Source: Cornus controversa (lineage: Eukaryota > Streptophyta > Magnoliopsida > Cornales > Cornaceae). Taken from it: a stretch of DNA of 64,000 nt. The notes beneath the pieces were generated by a model, which was given only the letters and a program-made list of their open reading frames with translations, was not told where the DNA came from and ran no database searches. The translations under genes were made by a program, and so were the position numbers. This document shows positions 39,601-51,071 of the stretch, piece by piece (the first letter of the stretch is position 1; each line of letters begins with the position of its first letter). The DNA lies in assembly GCA_026545225.1 (NCBI GenBank), contig CM048847.1:4650001-4714000 (forward strand), given 5' to 3'.

Positions 39601-40980
39601 TCCATTGATACCCAAACCGTGAGAAATCTCCACATGGCTGCCAAGGCCCCATAGCCGAACTCCATATACTCACTATCAACTATGATAGCCCATCAACCAT
39701 GGTCACCCCCACCATCATCAACCCCAAGCAAAAACCATGCAAACCAGCCCATTGAAGCTCCATGAACAATTCACAGCCATTAATGGCTGACCCAAACATT
39801 ATGAATCACCAAACAACCACCCGAAGCCAGCCTGAACTGAAGACCCACAAGTCCACGGCGTTGCAACCACCACGCCTGACCAATCGGTGATCAATGGAGC
39901 TCCAAATAGCCCCTAATCGAGCCACCCCCTGCTGCCAAACAACCCTCGTCCGACACCACCATGTACACCGAAACCATGAGCAAACCGAGGAAAAAAAACC
40001 CACCCAACCGAGCCTCCACCAGCCACGGTCTCCTGCCGAAGAAGACCCATGAGCCCAGCCGTGAGCCACCCCGATAAGCTGTCCGAACAGCCGTGAAAGC
40101 CCAGACCCACCGTGAGCAACCGAAGCCCATCGGCCAGTTCGAGCCAAGAAGGGCCTCAGTCGAACCCCGCTGCAACAACCGAGAACCACCACTGCCAGCA
40201 GACCACCGCGAGCCGCCATCACCGGCCCACCGCCAGCGAACCCACACCGTCCCCAGCACTCGCCGGAACCAACAAACTCCAGCCGTGAAACCCCTTTCGC
40301 GAACGGCTCCATCGCACCGAGCCACCACGCGCACCTCCTCCAACCCGCGAACCCATCGGCGACCGAACCCAGTCCGTGGGACTACCTCCAGCCGTCGCCG
40401 CCTTCAGCCGCCACTCCAGCCGCTGCCGGAGCACCACCAGCCGAAGCCCCTTCTTCTTCTCTCCCGATCTCGGCTTCTCTCTTTCTCTCTCCCCGATTCT
40501 CTCTCTTCCTCTTCTTTTCTTTTCTTTTCTTTTTCTTTCTTTTCCCTTTTTCTTTTTCCCTTTCTTCTTTTCTCCTTGGTCAGCTGACCACCCACTCCTT
40601 ACCTTCTTTTCTTATCCTCCTCCACACAAATATATATCTATATATTATTTATATATACACATAACATATGCACATATACTTGTAATCTTGCATGTGCACC
40701 CACACTCCTTCATAATTGCATATAAGCCCACACACATACACACTTTTATGTGTATATATAATAAAGCATGTACTCAATAAATATATTTATAATTTAATAT
40801 AAATATATCCCACATATATATATATATATCCATATATATATATATACATGCCTCCTCCGGCATTACTATAATTCCATGTATATATATAATTAACGTCTTT
40901 CCGAATTTTAATTTATTCAAAAAAAAATCGGTCCGGTCCAAAATCACCCGGAACCGGTCAAAATTATTCCGGTCCTTACA
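36689..40980 (-). repeat. B array LTR 5 (right outer LTR, 5' LTR in sense)
   Basis: The 4292-bp LTR's left half groups with LTRs 3 and 4. Its right end instead shares CAACAACCGAG (near 40175) and TTTCCGAATTTT (near 40898) with LTR 1. The switch falls between about 39566 and 40175. Confidence 0.9.
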
Positions 40981-40985
40981 AAGTC
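40981..40985. repeat. Right target-site duplication of the B array (AAGTC)
   Basis: It matches AAGTC at 9604-9608 and directly follows the LTR terminus. Confidence 0.92.
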
Positions 40986-43253
40986 CACCGGAAAATAGAA
41001 TTTGTCCACTTGAATGATGACATCCTCAATGATGCCACGTGGTTGCCTCACCGAACGACCGGCAAGTTGTAACACAACCGTGGTATGCTTTAGTTCCCCC
41101 AAACCTAGTTGTTGGTAAACTAAGAATGGAAGCACTTTGACACTAGCCCCTAAATCAAGAAGTGCTTTTTCAAAAGATTGATTTCCGATGGTGCACGAAA
41201 TGGTCGGAGCACCCGGATCTTTGAATTTAGGAGGGGCATGGTGTTGGAAAATGGAGCTTATGTGCTCAGTTAAGAGGACTTTCTTAGGAACATTATTCCT
41301 AGATTTGCGCTTTTGAGTGCACAAGTCCTTCAAGAATTTCGCATAGGAGGGAATTTGTCGAATAGCATCAAGGAGAGGGAGATTGATCTTTACTTGTTTG
41401 AAGATCTCCATCATGTCTTGGATTTTCTCTCCTTGCTTCCCGAAATGAGAAGGTTCCTTCAATCTTTGAGGAAAAGGAACCGGAGGTTCATAAGAGGTGT
41501 CAAGATTTGGAATCGATGACGACACAACTTCACTTGCCTTTCCTTTTGGATTTGAAGGGGTATGTTGCAAATTTGGATTTAACGGAAACGATTTTGGATT
41601 TAATTGGGATTCTTTTGGATTTTTAGGTTGCTCTTGGAATTCCTTTCTCTCTTCCTCCCCTACCTTGGAGTTAATGATTTTGCCACTTCTCAAGGTTGTG
41701 ATTGATTGAACTTGCTCCGGAGGAGCATTACAAGTTGAAGATGATGGATCTTCAATCATATGCACACCTTTGGGGTTCGCCACCGGTTGACTCGGCAACT
41801 TACCTTCCTCTCTTCTATTTAAGGCATTAGCTAGTTGCCCGATTTGAGCTTCTAACCTAGCCATAGATTGAGCATTGGCTTCAAGCTTAGAGATTGATTG
41901 AGAGTGAGTTTGCAATAAGCGGGTATTGGCCTCAAGATTGCTTATCACTCTTTCTTCAAAGCTTTGGCTTCTCGGAGGAGGTGGTGGTTGTTGGTAATTA
42001 GATCTTTGATTGTACGGTTGAGGGTTTGGCCTATAATGAGGCTGTTGAGAGGGGGAATTAAAAGAGTTGTGCCCTTGGAAAGAGGGACTTGATTCTTGAG
42101 GTTTCCATGAGAAAGCCAGATGGTTCTTGTAACCAGGATTGTACGTGTTCGAATATGGATCATTCAGTTGTTTAGCATACAAGGCATTCGCTTGCTCTTG
42201 AGCATAATCGGGAGATTGCCCGGCAATAGGACAATCCCGCACGAAATGTGAAGTACTATAGCAAAACGAACAACCTTCCTGATTTTGGACAGATTGGTTT
42301 GGAGTAGGCAGCCCATTTTTCATGATTAAATCCATTTTTCGGGACAAGGCTTCTACTTGCATGGCAACCTCATCTACCCGTGAAATCTCATGCACGCCTC
42401 TACAAGGTTGGGTGGCCTTCCCTTTCCTAGTGGAGGAGCGTTGAGCTGAATTGTTGCTTAGGGTTTGAAAAAGTTTCCATGCCTCATCGGGGCTTTTCGA
42501 AAGATATCCACCCCCACACGCGGAGTCTATCATTTGTCTATGTTGCTCACTCACCCCATCATAAAAACTTTGCACTAGTTGCCATTTTGGGACAGCATGA
42601 TGCGGACAAGATTTTAAAAGATCTTTTAACCTCTCCCACGTCTCATGGAATTGTTCTTGGTCAATTTGGGTGAATCCGGTGATTGCTCGTCGAATATCAC
42701 TTGTCTTACCCATTGGGAAGTATTTTTTCAAGAACTCTATTTGCATCTCCGCCCAAGAATGGATTGAGTTAGGTTCTAAGGAGTTGAACCAACTTCTAGC
42801 TTTATCTTTTAGGGAGAAGGGGAACATACGCAGCTTTAGATCATCCTCCGTAAAGTGTGGTACACGAATAGTGGAACACACGGAAAGGAAGTAATCTAAG
42901 TGCCGGTACGGATCCTCATTAGGAAGACCGTGGAAGCTATTAAGAAGATTGATGGTGGAGGACTTTATTTCGAATTGATTTGCCGCTACATCCGGAAATT
43001 GAATACATGAAGGTACTTCAAATGTAGTCGGAAGGTAAAAGTCCATAAGCAACTCTCCTTGAGGAGGTGGTGGTGGAGGTGGTTGTTCATGATTAAAAAG
43101 AGGTAGACCGGGAGGTTGTCTCTCATTTGGATCCATGTTTTCAGTCCTACGCAATATAGGGTCCCTAGAGGTTCCTCTACGTTGTCTAAGTGTTCGTTCA
43201 AGTTCAATGTTACACGGAAGCAAAGGAAGTGACAATGACCGTCTACCTAGCAT
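40981..43253 (-). pseudogene. gag: Athila gag and protease, 5' part of gag-pol (A1)
   Basis: The frame is open for about 757 codons up to the B insertion. Gag forms the particle and protease processes it. The capsid domain lies at residues 105-235 or so (F-P-F-S-L-K-D-K-A-R-S-W-F, C-P-H-H and F-Y-D-G-V motifs). A C-C-H-C zinc knuckle (CX2CX4HX4C) lies at 42231-42272, a glutamine/asparagine-rich stretch follows, then the protease site D-L-G-A-S at 41139-41159. The first ATG is at 43253; a second at 43136 is also possible. Near the active site A1 has K where A2 has N. The frame is cut within a Phe codon by the B array and resumes at 9608. Confidence 0.9.
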
Positions 43254-43511
43254 GCATTACCAATAGAACAACACCTCAATATACAAGATAAACAAATATA
43301 TACAAAAGAATGAATGAATTCAAACCACTAATTTTAGGCGTTATACTCACAAAGGGTTCCAAGTTTACTTCTCTTAGATGCCCGTTATGTGGTATACCTA
43401 AAATCAAGAAATTTGAGAAATAAAGACAAAATATGTACAAAAGAATGAAAGAATTTCTAGCCTAAGAATTAAACCAGATTTAATCTTCCAATGGCGACAA
43501 TAAAACCGTAG
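43254..43511 (-). other. Element A leader between primer site and gag (A1)
   Basis: This is the untranslated leader of the genomic RNA. It would hold packaging signals, but I recognise none. It is absent from A2, whose 5' end is deleted. Confidence 0.6.
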
Positions 43512-43529
43512 TCCTCGGCAATGGCGCCA
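43512..43529 (-). other. Primer binding site of element A, tRNA-Asp type
   Basis: On the minus strand it reads TGGCGCCATTGCCGAGGA, six bases after the LTR end. It matches the complement of the tRNA-Asp 3' end at about 16 of 18 positions, as is usual for Athila. Confidence 0.8.
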
Positions 43530-44383
43530 AAATTTTGATGTGGTCGGAACTAAATTATATTGTAAGCTTAATTTTTGCCCTTTTTATCAAAATATAATTT
43601 AACCACTCGCAAGAGCACGAATCTTTGTAGATAAGGTTCTATATGGAGGTTATCGATAATTCTAAAAACAGATTTTTGGTTTTGTGTTTAAAAACTATTG
43701 CATGAATGAAATGACAAGAAAATTAAAGAGTTTAAAGTTGGGAGAGAGAACTAGGGTTGGTTTCCACCACTAGCCATTCACATGTTCATAAGTGTAGCAA
43801 GCATGGGATTTATTAATTAAATGCCTAACAATGTCATTAGGCTTGTGACCTCAATGACATATCAAAAGATCAATGTGTGTGCTAACCTATCATAATCCAT
43901 CTCCAAACTACCTTGTCTTGGCATGGTCTATACAAATTAACATCACACATTCAATTAAATATCATTATCTAGCCATCATTTGCACTTCTTGTGGAATATG
44001 CAAATGTTGTTCATTCAAGTGACAAAATCTACTCTAAGACAAGAATAAATTCCATATCAAATGAATATATAAAAGAGATGTATTTGTGTACATAATCACT
44101 AGGCTAAATAATCAACATTTAAATATAAATCCCAAGAGCTACAAAGATGAACAAGTTTACATGGCTAGGGGTTGAAACCAACACCCTAGTAGAAGAGTTA
44201 GTTGCTCATAGTTGCCTTGCACCCTTCCATTGATGAAGAGAATGAAGCTTCTTGGTCTGGTTCAACTCTCTCTCTTCCTCTCCCGAAGGTCTCTCCTCTG
44301 ATATTCTTTGTTGCTTGAGAGATATATGAGATATATGTGGCTTTTGGTGCTTTTAGGCTTCTTTTCTTCCTTTGGGGCCCACC

Positions 44384-44411
44384 ATATATATATATATCAT
44401 TATATATATCT
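44384..44411 (-). promoter_or_regulatory. Putative TATA region of the shared A LTR
   Basis: It has the same alternating A/T run as at 1609-1636 and the same spacing from the palindrome cluster. Confidence 0.45.
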
Positions 44412-44535
44412 CTTGTATCAAGAAGGCCCCCAAAAGTCTTGTTCAAGTCAGATAATCCCCCTAAGTCGTGCAAAAAGGGGGATTTTGTTGCAAGTGGGAG
44501 AGCAGGTGAGCAAGTGGCCAAGTGGGCTCTGCAGA

Positions 44536-44649
44536 ATTTCGATTGATCGAAATTGAATCTCGATTGATCGAGATTTCGATCAATCGAAATGAGATCTCGA
44601 TCAATCGAGATTTCGATTAATCGAAATCAACATCTCGATTGATCGAGAT
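44536..44649. repeat. Six TCGATNNATCGA palindromes in shared A LTR
   Basis: Unchanged, 114-bp copy of the cluster at 1761-1874. Confidence 0.9.
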
Positions 44650-44835
44650 GCCTTGGCTGCATTTCCTGATTTCTTCTCTTGATTGCAGAAAGCCTCCAAT
44701 TTTTGCTCCATTTACTCCAATACCTGCAAAACATCAAAAACACAAAAATACCGTAAACATATCTCGGTAAACGCAAAAACGGAACCAATGTATGCAATAA
44801 AGAGGGTTCAAATGCATAGAATTGAACACTTATCA

Positions 44836-44849
44836 CACCCCCAAACTTA
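44836..44849 (-). other. Polypurine tract of A2
   Basis: AAGTTTGGGGGTG (minus strand) borders the shared LTR and shows that A2 sequence starts here. Confidence 0.85.
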
Positions 44850-46639
44850 CATATTGCTAGTCCCTTAGCAATACAATATTACAAAAATGAAATCAACTAT
44901 CTTATAAAAAAGTTTAATCATGCTCAGTCATCAACTAGATAAAGGCTGCTCATCCGTTCATTTCACATTTGGCAAATGCAACAAGTTTTATAGAACTATG
45001 TGGTCATTTAGCAAAAATGGACTTTCACAAGCTATAAATGAACGACAGTCCCCACATAATGGCCAGTCCAAACAACTATAACCGTTCCAGCCCCAAAATC
45101 CTCTTTGAAAAGTGAACATGCATTCTAACGTGCGGCTTTTGTCATATTTGGAGAAGAAAAACGAACAAATCTGTTTTTAAGAGAAAAACTCATTGAAAAT
45201 GCTCGACTCGGCTGTTCATTATCACAAAACATTCATGATTGCTCATGCGCGGATGACCGTGCAATGCTTAGCTCTTTTTGCTTTCTTGCAAGCCCATGTA
45301 GCGGAGTTGGGCCAATGACTCCCAAACCAATTGGTTTTAGGGCATTAGGTGAAGAAGCACCCCTCGGACTTAATGACCGAGCTTACAAGGCGATGAGCGT
45401 AAGCAAGCCACCCGCTTATTATTGCTCAACCTTACACACTTATACGCGAATATTCCCTGCTTTGAGGCATAGAAATCCGGTTTATTGAGTGAGAAGGCTT
45501 ATTGCATATTTTTCTCTTTTTTTTTTTTTTTTTTTTTACAACAACCAGAAGAACTTATTCTTTAAGTTGTTCAGATAAAAACAGCAATTTTCAAAAATTC
45601 TCCCTCAGACTTATACCCCACAATTTAAAATGCATGTGTGCGAATTTGTGCGGTTAAGGACAAATTTAGGGCAAGAACCGTACGCGCTCAAATTTGGACA
45701 AAAATGTAGACCGTTCTAGCCTAAAATAAAGCTTGCAAAAGTGCGGGTATTTACAATGTTAAAGTTCTTAACTACCTGCTGCATTTACCTCGGACATTTA
45801 TTCGAATGACTTCCTTTAAAAAGCAAGACATCATAGCAAGTATGCAAAAAATATCAAGAAAAAGAAAACTGCTCTACAATGACACTCAATATAATGACTG
45901 AACATTGCATGCATATGCAAGTGGTATAGCATACCGCACCCCCAAACTTATATGCAATATTGTCCTCAATGTTTGGACAAGAAGAACAAGGAAAGAAGTT
46001 ACCGGGATGGCAGAATGCGAGAAAATGTTAGTCCACAGTAGCGGTCATCGTGGAAATAAGGAAAACCTGCACGGAACACCAACTGGATACCACGAGCATT
46101 AAAAGGAACAAAAAGTAGATAAATAGAACATAAATGAAAGAATTATACGCAAACAGAAATGCCAATATCACTGTATATCTAAGGGTCTGAACTGGTGTTT
46201 CCCAATTGTCTAAGATGTCTATGCGACAAGATATTGACTATCCAGGCACGCTAACGTATAGCACGCAAAGGGGTTGCCTTTCTTTATTACCGCCATACTG
46301 TGTTGAAGCAATCTCAACAGTATTGGGAATTAAAACCAGGCGATAATAAACGGAAATCATCAACTGAATCGCATATAACAATTAGACAAGTGGTACTACA
46401 TACATAGTCAAAGTATAGAGAACCAGTAGATTGACGGAAAGTAAAAATAAACACAGTAAAGATAATACATGGCAGAAAAGAAAATATAAATGTATTCCAT
46501 ATAAATGAAAATGAGTTTCAGTACAAGTGTACATGTAGGTGGAATACTCAAAAAGAAACTAAACATGGCCAACATGGCCTATGAAAAATAAAGAAAGGAA
46601 AATACAGAAAATAAAACAGAAAAGATGAATAAAATGCAG
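44850..46639 (-). other. A2 3' non-coding region
   Basis: It is close to identical to 2075-3871. The second polypurine tract lies at 45937-45950 and a poly-T run at about 45518-45537. No gene is seen. Confidence 0.7.
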
Positions 46640-47860
46640 CTACTCGAGGGCGGGTGGTGGTGGTGGCTCGGTGGGAGCAGAAGTGGAGGTGGAGGCTCGA
46701 CCTGCGAACAGGAACTGCAGGTCCTGCCGGAAGGCTCGAAACTCGTCTAAGATCGCTCTCTGGCCCTGTGCCAGAGAAGAAATGTCTGTCCGAATACCTG
46801 CCAACTGACTCTGCGTCACCTGGACGTGCTTGTCAAAACTCTGCTGGAGCCGCTCTACGTCAGCCGCCAGGCAGGAATAGCCCGTCGCTAAGATATCATG
46901 CCGCTCTACAGCGACATCCATCTCCTCCTCCCCCATCTCCTCGTCCTCTGACGCAGCCTCTGCTGGCTCGCCCTCATCCGCCTCCACCGGGGCATCCATA
47001 TCGACATCGTCTGGTGGATCACCCTGGTGGTCCTATCGCTCTAAGTGTCGCCTCACCCGCTCCCACTGAGTAGATGTGAAGCGGGTGGGCGGTGCCAACC
47101 GGACATCAGTCTGACTGACCGGAATACTGGCACTGCTGAGAAAAGCGGCGATCAGGAAAGGGAAGGGAAGCCGCCAACTCGCTGCTCTGCTCTTCCTCTT
47201 GTTGACGAGGCCATCCCAGACTTTGTGCATCTGCCCCCAGATCAGCGATGGGACAGAAAACCAAGCGCCCGTGTGGAAAGCATAGAGGCAACGGAGGAGG
47301 TCGCCCCTGCGCTCAGCCACGTGCTGCAGCGGACACGCATTCTTGAGGAGAACGGTGTCTAGGAACCAATATTTGCTCGGGCACATCGATTTGGACGTGC
47401 AGTTGTGACTGGACGTGGTAAACGCCCCGCCACACATGTCCATCACGATCGAGAACAGCGTCGTGTCTGCTGGGAGTGCGGCACTGTAAAGTGGTTGACC
47501 GCCCGTGCCAACCATGTCCGGCGGCTACTGGTGAGGGATGCCGAGCATATGAGCAATCCGGCTCGGCGTAATCGTGATCGTGACGGTGCCCACGACCGTC
47601 TCTAGTGTATTCGGCGCTGTGCAGGAGTAGGTCATGTGCTCATAGAAGACCTGCACTAAGCGCTCGTGTGCCATGTCAGTAGGAGGCACACATAGTCGGT
47701 CGAGGCGACGCCTCCTGAGCTCGGCAACAGTCCACGCGGTGTCGGGACGCCTCTCAAACTCGGCTAACTCGAAAACCTGCTCCGGGTGGAACTTCCGAGA
47801 CCGAAAGGCTGGCCCGGGCACATCACGAACAGCACCGGCGGCGTTCTTCACCCTCGCCAT
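46640..47860 (-). pseudogene. Env-position ORF of A2 (broken)
   Basis: This is the second copy of the A1 ORF, starting at the same ACCATGG (ATG at 47860). It has a stop at 47525-47527 (CAG to TAG relative to A1) and the TAG at 47033-47035 that both copies share. The acidic and coiled-coil C-terminal segment (46640-46999) is intact here, unlike in A1. The pattern suggests one original ORF of about 400 codons. Confidence 0.65.
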
Positions 47861-47874
47861 GGTCTAGGAACGGT

Positions 47875-48261
47875 CTGCACTTGATTCCAAAAAGTACGTA
47901 AATAAAAGATGAGTAAGAAGAAAGTTAAACTACTAATAAACTAAAAGAATAAAAATAAAAATGAAGTCCTGGTCCGTGGTACTGACAAGAATGCGAAAAG
48001 TCGCTCTCGAGGAGGCAATGTGAACGGGTGCAACCGAAACGAAGGTGCCGCGGTTACACACCGTATACTGAGTGTTTGAAACGAAGAAAATGCCAAATCT
48101 CACTCCTACATGAATTCCTACCCCCGAAACCCCCAAAATCTCGTTACAGATATCGCAATCGCAACCATCCACCCCAACATGATCTAACTATGTTTATTAC
48201 GCCGTAAAACTATCAAAAATGGTGAGAAAGTAAACAAAAAAAATAGCCATGCATCACGTAC
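47875..48261 (-). other. Predicted GT-AG leader intron (A2)
   Basis: It is 387 nt long with the same donor and acceptor as A1. The exon before it is about 68 bp longer than in A1 (around 48341-48410) and still has no ATG in sense. Confidence 0.55.
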
Positions 48262-48449
48262 CTCGTGAGGAAGAAGATGAAAGGCTCAACCGAAGAAAAC
48301 TCCACTCGCAGCCGCGAAGAGAAGATCGCGCAAGTGCTAGCGGTGGCTTCGGACTGCGTCGGATGGCGGCGGATGATCGAGAATGGTAGATCGAGTGCTC
48401 GGGAGTGATTGGAGAAGGTTTGGATCGCACAGAGGGAGAGAAGAAGTCG

Positions 48450-48510
48450 GACGGTTTTTATAAACTGGGAGGGAGCCCAACAGTTTAAATAGATTTTTGG
48501 CTCACGTGCA
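48450..48510 (-). promoter_or_regulatory. Promoter-like block before the env-position ORF (A2)
   Basis: G-box CACGTG at 48503-48508 and TATAAA (minus strand) at 48457-48462 keep the A1 arrangement. Confidence 0.5.
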
Positions 48511-48521
48511 GGCTCCGCGTG

Positions 48522-48904
48522 CATCTCGATTGATCGAGATGTGCATTTCGATCAATCGCAATTTCGATTGATCGAAATCTTGCTTCGATCAATCGAAACC
48601 AACTTCGATGGATCGAGATTGTCTCTTCGATCAATCGAGAATTCCTTCACTGAATCACCCTCTTACTTCGATCAATCGAACATTTAATTCATTCAATCGA
48701 AATTTTATTTCGATCAATCGAAATCCCATTTCGATCGATCGAAATGTTCGATGGATCGAAAACCTATCGAAGTGCAATCGAAGAATACTACCTCTCGGGA
48801 CTTTGGACTTGGCAAATCTCTGCAATTTTTCGATCAATCGAAAATGAGATCTCGATCAATCGAAATTTCGATTGATCGAAGTCTTTGTTTCGATCAATCG
48901 AAAT
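48522..48904. repeat. TCGATNNATCGA palindrome array (A2)
   Basis: It matches 5692-6073 with small differences. Some copies are better preserved here (CATTCAATCGAAA against CATTCAATCAAAA in A1). Confidence 0.88.
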
Positions 48905-49073
48905 GCTCAAAAACAGTCAGCTTGAGTTATGCTCCAGGGACTTGGATATTTGGGAATTAGATACTACATTGCTTAGATACACACCTACTTTGGATTAAAG
49001 GGACATCATGGAAGAGTGATAGCTACCATGGCTTCGCCACCTTACACGTCTATGGCGCGACGTCCGTATCAGC

Positions 49074-51071
49074 TCACGAGTCAAAATACACGGGATCCGT
49101 CAAAGTGACGACATCCACGTATTCGGTGGTGACTTGGTCATCCACGCACACTTTTAAGCACTGCCCGTTTACTTTGAACATCGAGCCATCTTTCAAGTCC
49201 TTCAATTCCACCGCTCCGTGGGGAGCGACGGAGTGAACCAAAAATGGACCATCCCAACGGGAGCGAAGTTTTCCGGGAAACAAATGGAGGCGTGAGTTGT
49301 ACAACCAAACTTTTTGGCCCGGCGAAAATGTTTTAACTCGAATATTACGATCATGAAAGGCTTTGGACTTTGCCTTATAGATTTTTGCATTCTCATACGC
49401 GTCATGTCGCAATTCTTCCAATTCATTTAATTGAAGCTTTCGATTAGAACCAGCCTTTTTCATGTCAAAATTGAAAGTTTTGGTGGCCCACATAGCTTTA
49501 TGCTCCAATTCAATCGGAAGATGGCACGCCTTGCCATAAACCAAACGATACGGTGACATTCCAATGGGAGTTTTATATGCGGTTCGGTATGCCCATAATG
49601 CATCGTTTAGTCGCAATGACCAATCCTTCCGGTCGGGCCGAACAGTTTTCTGAAGAATGTTCTTAATCTCCCTATTGGATACTTCTACTTGGCCACTAGT
49701 TTGAGGATGGTATGGGGTGGCTACTTTGTGCGTGACGGAGTATTTGAGAAGCAAGGTTCGAAGGAACCGGTTACAGAAATGTTTACCTCCGTCACTGATG
49801 ATGGCCCGAGGCGTACCAAACCGGCTAAAAATGTTAGCTTGAATGAATTTAACCACGACTGCGTGATCATTGGTTATGGTAGCAACGGCCTCTATCCACT
49901 TAGATACGTAGTCCACCGCCACAAGTATGTACTCATGACCAGTAGAGGGTGGAAATGGTCCCATGAAGTCAATGCCCCACACATCAAATATTTCAATGAT
50001 AAGAATAGGGTTAAGAGGCATCATGTCCTTCCGAGACATCGCGCCAAGGCGCTGACATCGCTCACAAGAGCGGCAGAATGAATATGCATCCCGATGAAGT
50101 GTCGACCAGAAAAATCCGCATTGGAGAATTTTTGCTGCGGTTTTCTTAGCACTAAAGTGCCCCCCACAAGCGAGTGTATGACAAAACTTGAGAATGCTTT
50201 GGAATTCACTGTTGGGCACACACCTTCGAATTATCTGATCGGGGCAATATTTGAATAATTGAGGATCGTCCCAATAATATGATCGTGATTGGGAGAGAAA
50301 ACGATCCTTCTCTTGCTTGGTCCAAGAAGATGGTATCTTACCGGTTGCCAAGTAATTAACCACATCCGCATACCAAGGGATACTCTCTTGAGAGATGACA
50401 AAGAGTTGTTCATCCGGGAAGGATTCACAAACTGGAATGGAATTATGGAGGGATTCAACAAGAATTCTAGACAGGTGGTCAGCCACCACATTTTCGGTTC
50501 CCTTTTTGTCTCTAATTTCAAAATTGAACTCTTGCAACAAGAGTATCCATCGGATCAACCTAGGCTTAGTGTCCTTTTTGGCCAAAAGATGCCGGAGGGC
50601 AGCATGGTCCGAATAGACAATGACCTTTGAACCCAATAAATAAGCTCAAAATTTATCCAATGCAAATACTACCGCAAGCAATTCCTTTTCCGTGGTGGTA
50701 TAATTGATTTGAGCCTCGGAAAGGGTTTTACTTGCGTAGTAGATTACATGTGGCAGTTTGTCTATTAGTTGCCCTAAGACAGCACCCATGGCATAATCGG
50801 ATGCATCACACATAATCTCAAATGGGAGAGCCCAATTTGGAGGGATTAGAATTGGAGCAGTTGTACGCATGGTGCAGAGTTTTTCAAAAGCGTTAAGGCA
50901 CGCTTCATCAAAGGTAAAGCAAGACTCTTTTTCAAGAAGGCGACACAAAGGTCGAGAGATCTTGCTAAAGTCTTTGATGAAACGGCGATAAAAGCCCGCA
51001 TGCCCAAGGAATGAACGAATCTCTCTCACCGTTGATGGTGGAGGAAGTTTGGAAATGAGTTCAACCTTGGC
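49074..51071 (-). pseudogene. pol: Athila pol, 3' part: RNase H and integrase (A2)
   Basis: It carries RNase H, integrase and the C-terminal G-P-F region, 42831 bp to the right of the A1 equivalents. It differs from A1 in keeping CGA where A1 has its stop, but has its own CGA-to-TGA stop at 50646-50648, inside RNase H. The frame is interrupted at 51071 by a solo B LTR and resumes at 55586. Confidence 0.9.
51067..51071. repeat. Left target-site duplication of the solo B LTR (TTGGC)
   Basis: TTGGC recurs at 55586-55590. The uninterrupted A1 pol at about 8236 has a single TTGGC before TTTGTC. Confidence 0.92.

Larger units (their letters stand above)
9609..40980 (-). mobile_element. Tandem array of element B: five LTRs and four internal regions in one insertion
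   Basis: The repeat period is 6.77 kb (LTR starts at 9609, 16374, 23145, 29916 and 36689). Each unit is an LTR of about 4.29 kb plus a 2478-bp internal region carrying an iMet-type primer site and a polypurine tract. The whole block sits in one AAGTC duplication in A1 pol, so a single insertion expanded in place. No unit encodes gag or pol, so the element is non-autonomous and resembles the large retrotransposon derivative (LARD) class. The sense strand is minus. Confidence 0.93.
1062..44835 (-). mobile_element. Athila-like Ty3/gypsy retrotransposon, copy A1
   Basis: This is a complete minus-strand element including its nested array: 5' LTR 43536-44835, primer site 43512-43529, gag-pol (40981-43253 and 6243-9608), env-position ORF 3872-5092, polypurine tract about 2061-2074 and 3' LTR 1062-2060. 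Without the 31.4-kb B array the internal region is about 10.1 kb, within the usual range for Athila. The lineage is judged from the gag type, a D-L-G-A-S protease, an F-M-D-D reverse transcriptase, the tRNA-Asp-type primer site and an extra ORF between integrase and the 3' LTR. The right end runs without a break into copy A2. Confidence 0.88.
43536..44835 (-). repeat. Shared element A LTR: 5' LTR of A1 and 3' LTR of A2
   Basis: The 1300-bp LTR is bounded by TGATGTGG and CTTATCA. On its left is the A1 primer site; on its right is an A polypurine tract and a second A internal region. It therefore serves both copies. It keeps a roughly 350-bp segment (43903-44262) absent from the A1 3' LTR and lacks about 50 bp near 43659. 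Confidence 0.9.

Noticed and set aside
9609-40980. The possibility that the array is only an assembly artifact
   Set aside because: Each unit carries its own base changes and its own microsatellite length, and the ends form a proper target duplication. Unit number could still be off and needs spanning reads.
48213-48524. A 103-codon minus-strand frame over the leader exon and intron start in A2
   Set aside because: It crosses the predicted TATA box and donor site, and A1 loses it through a 68-bp difference, so it is better read as an untranslated leader.
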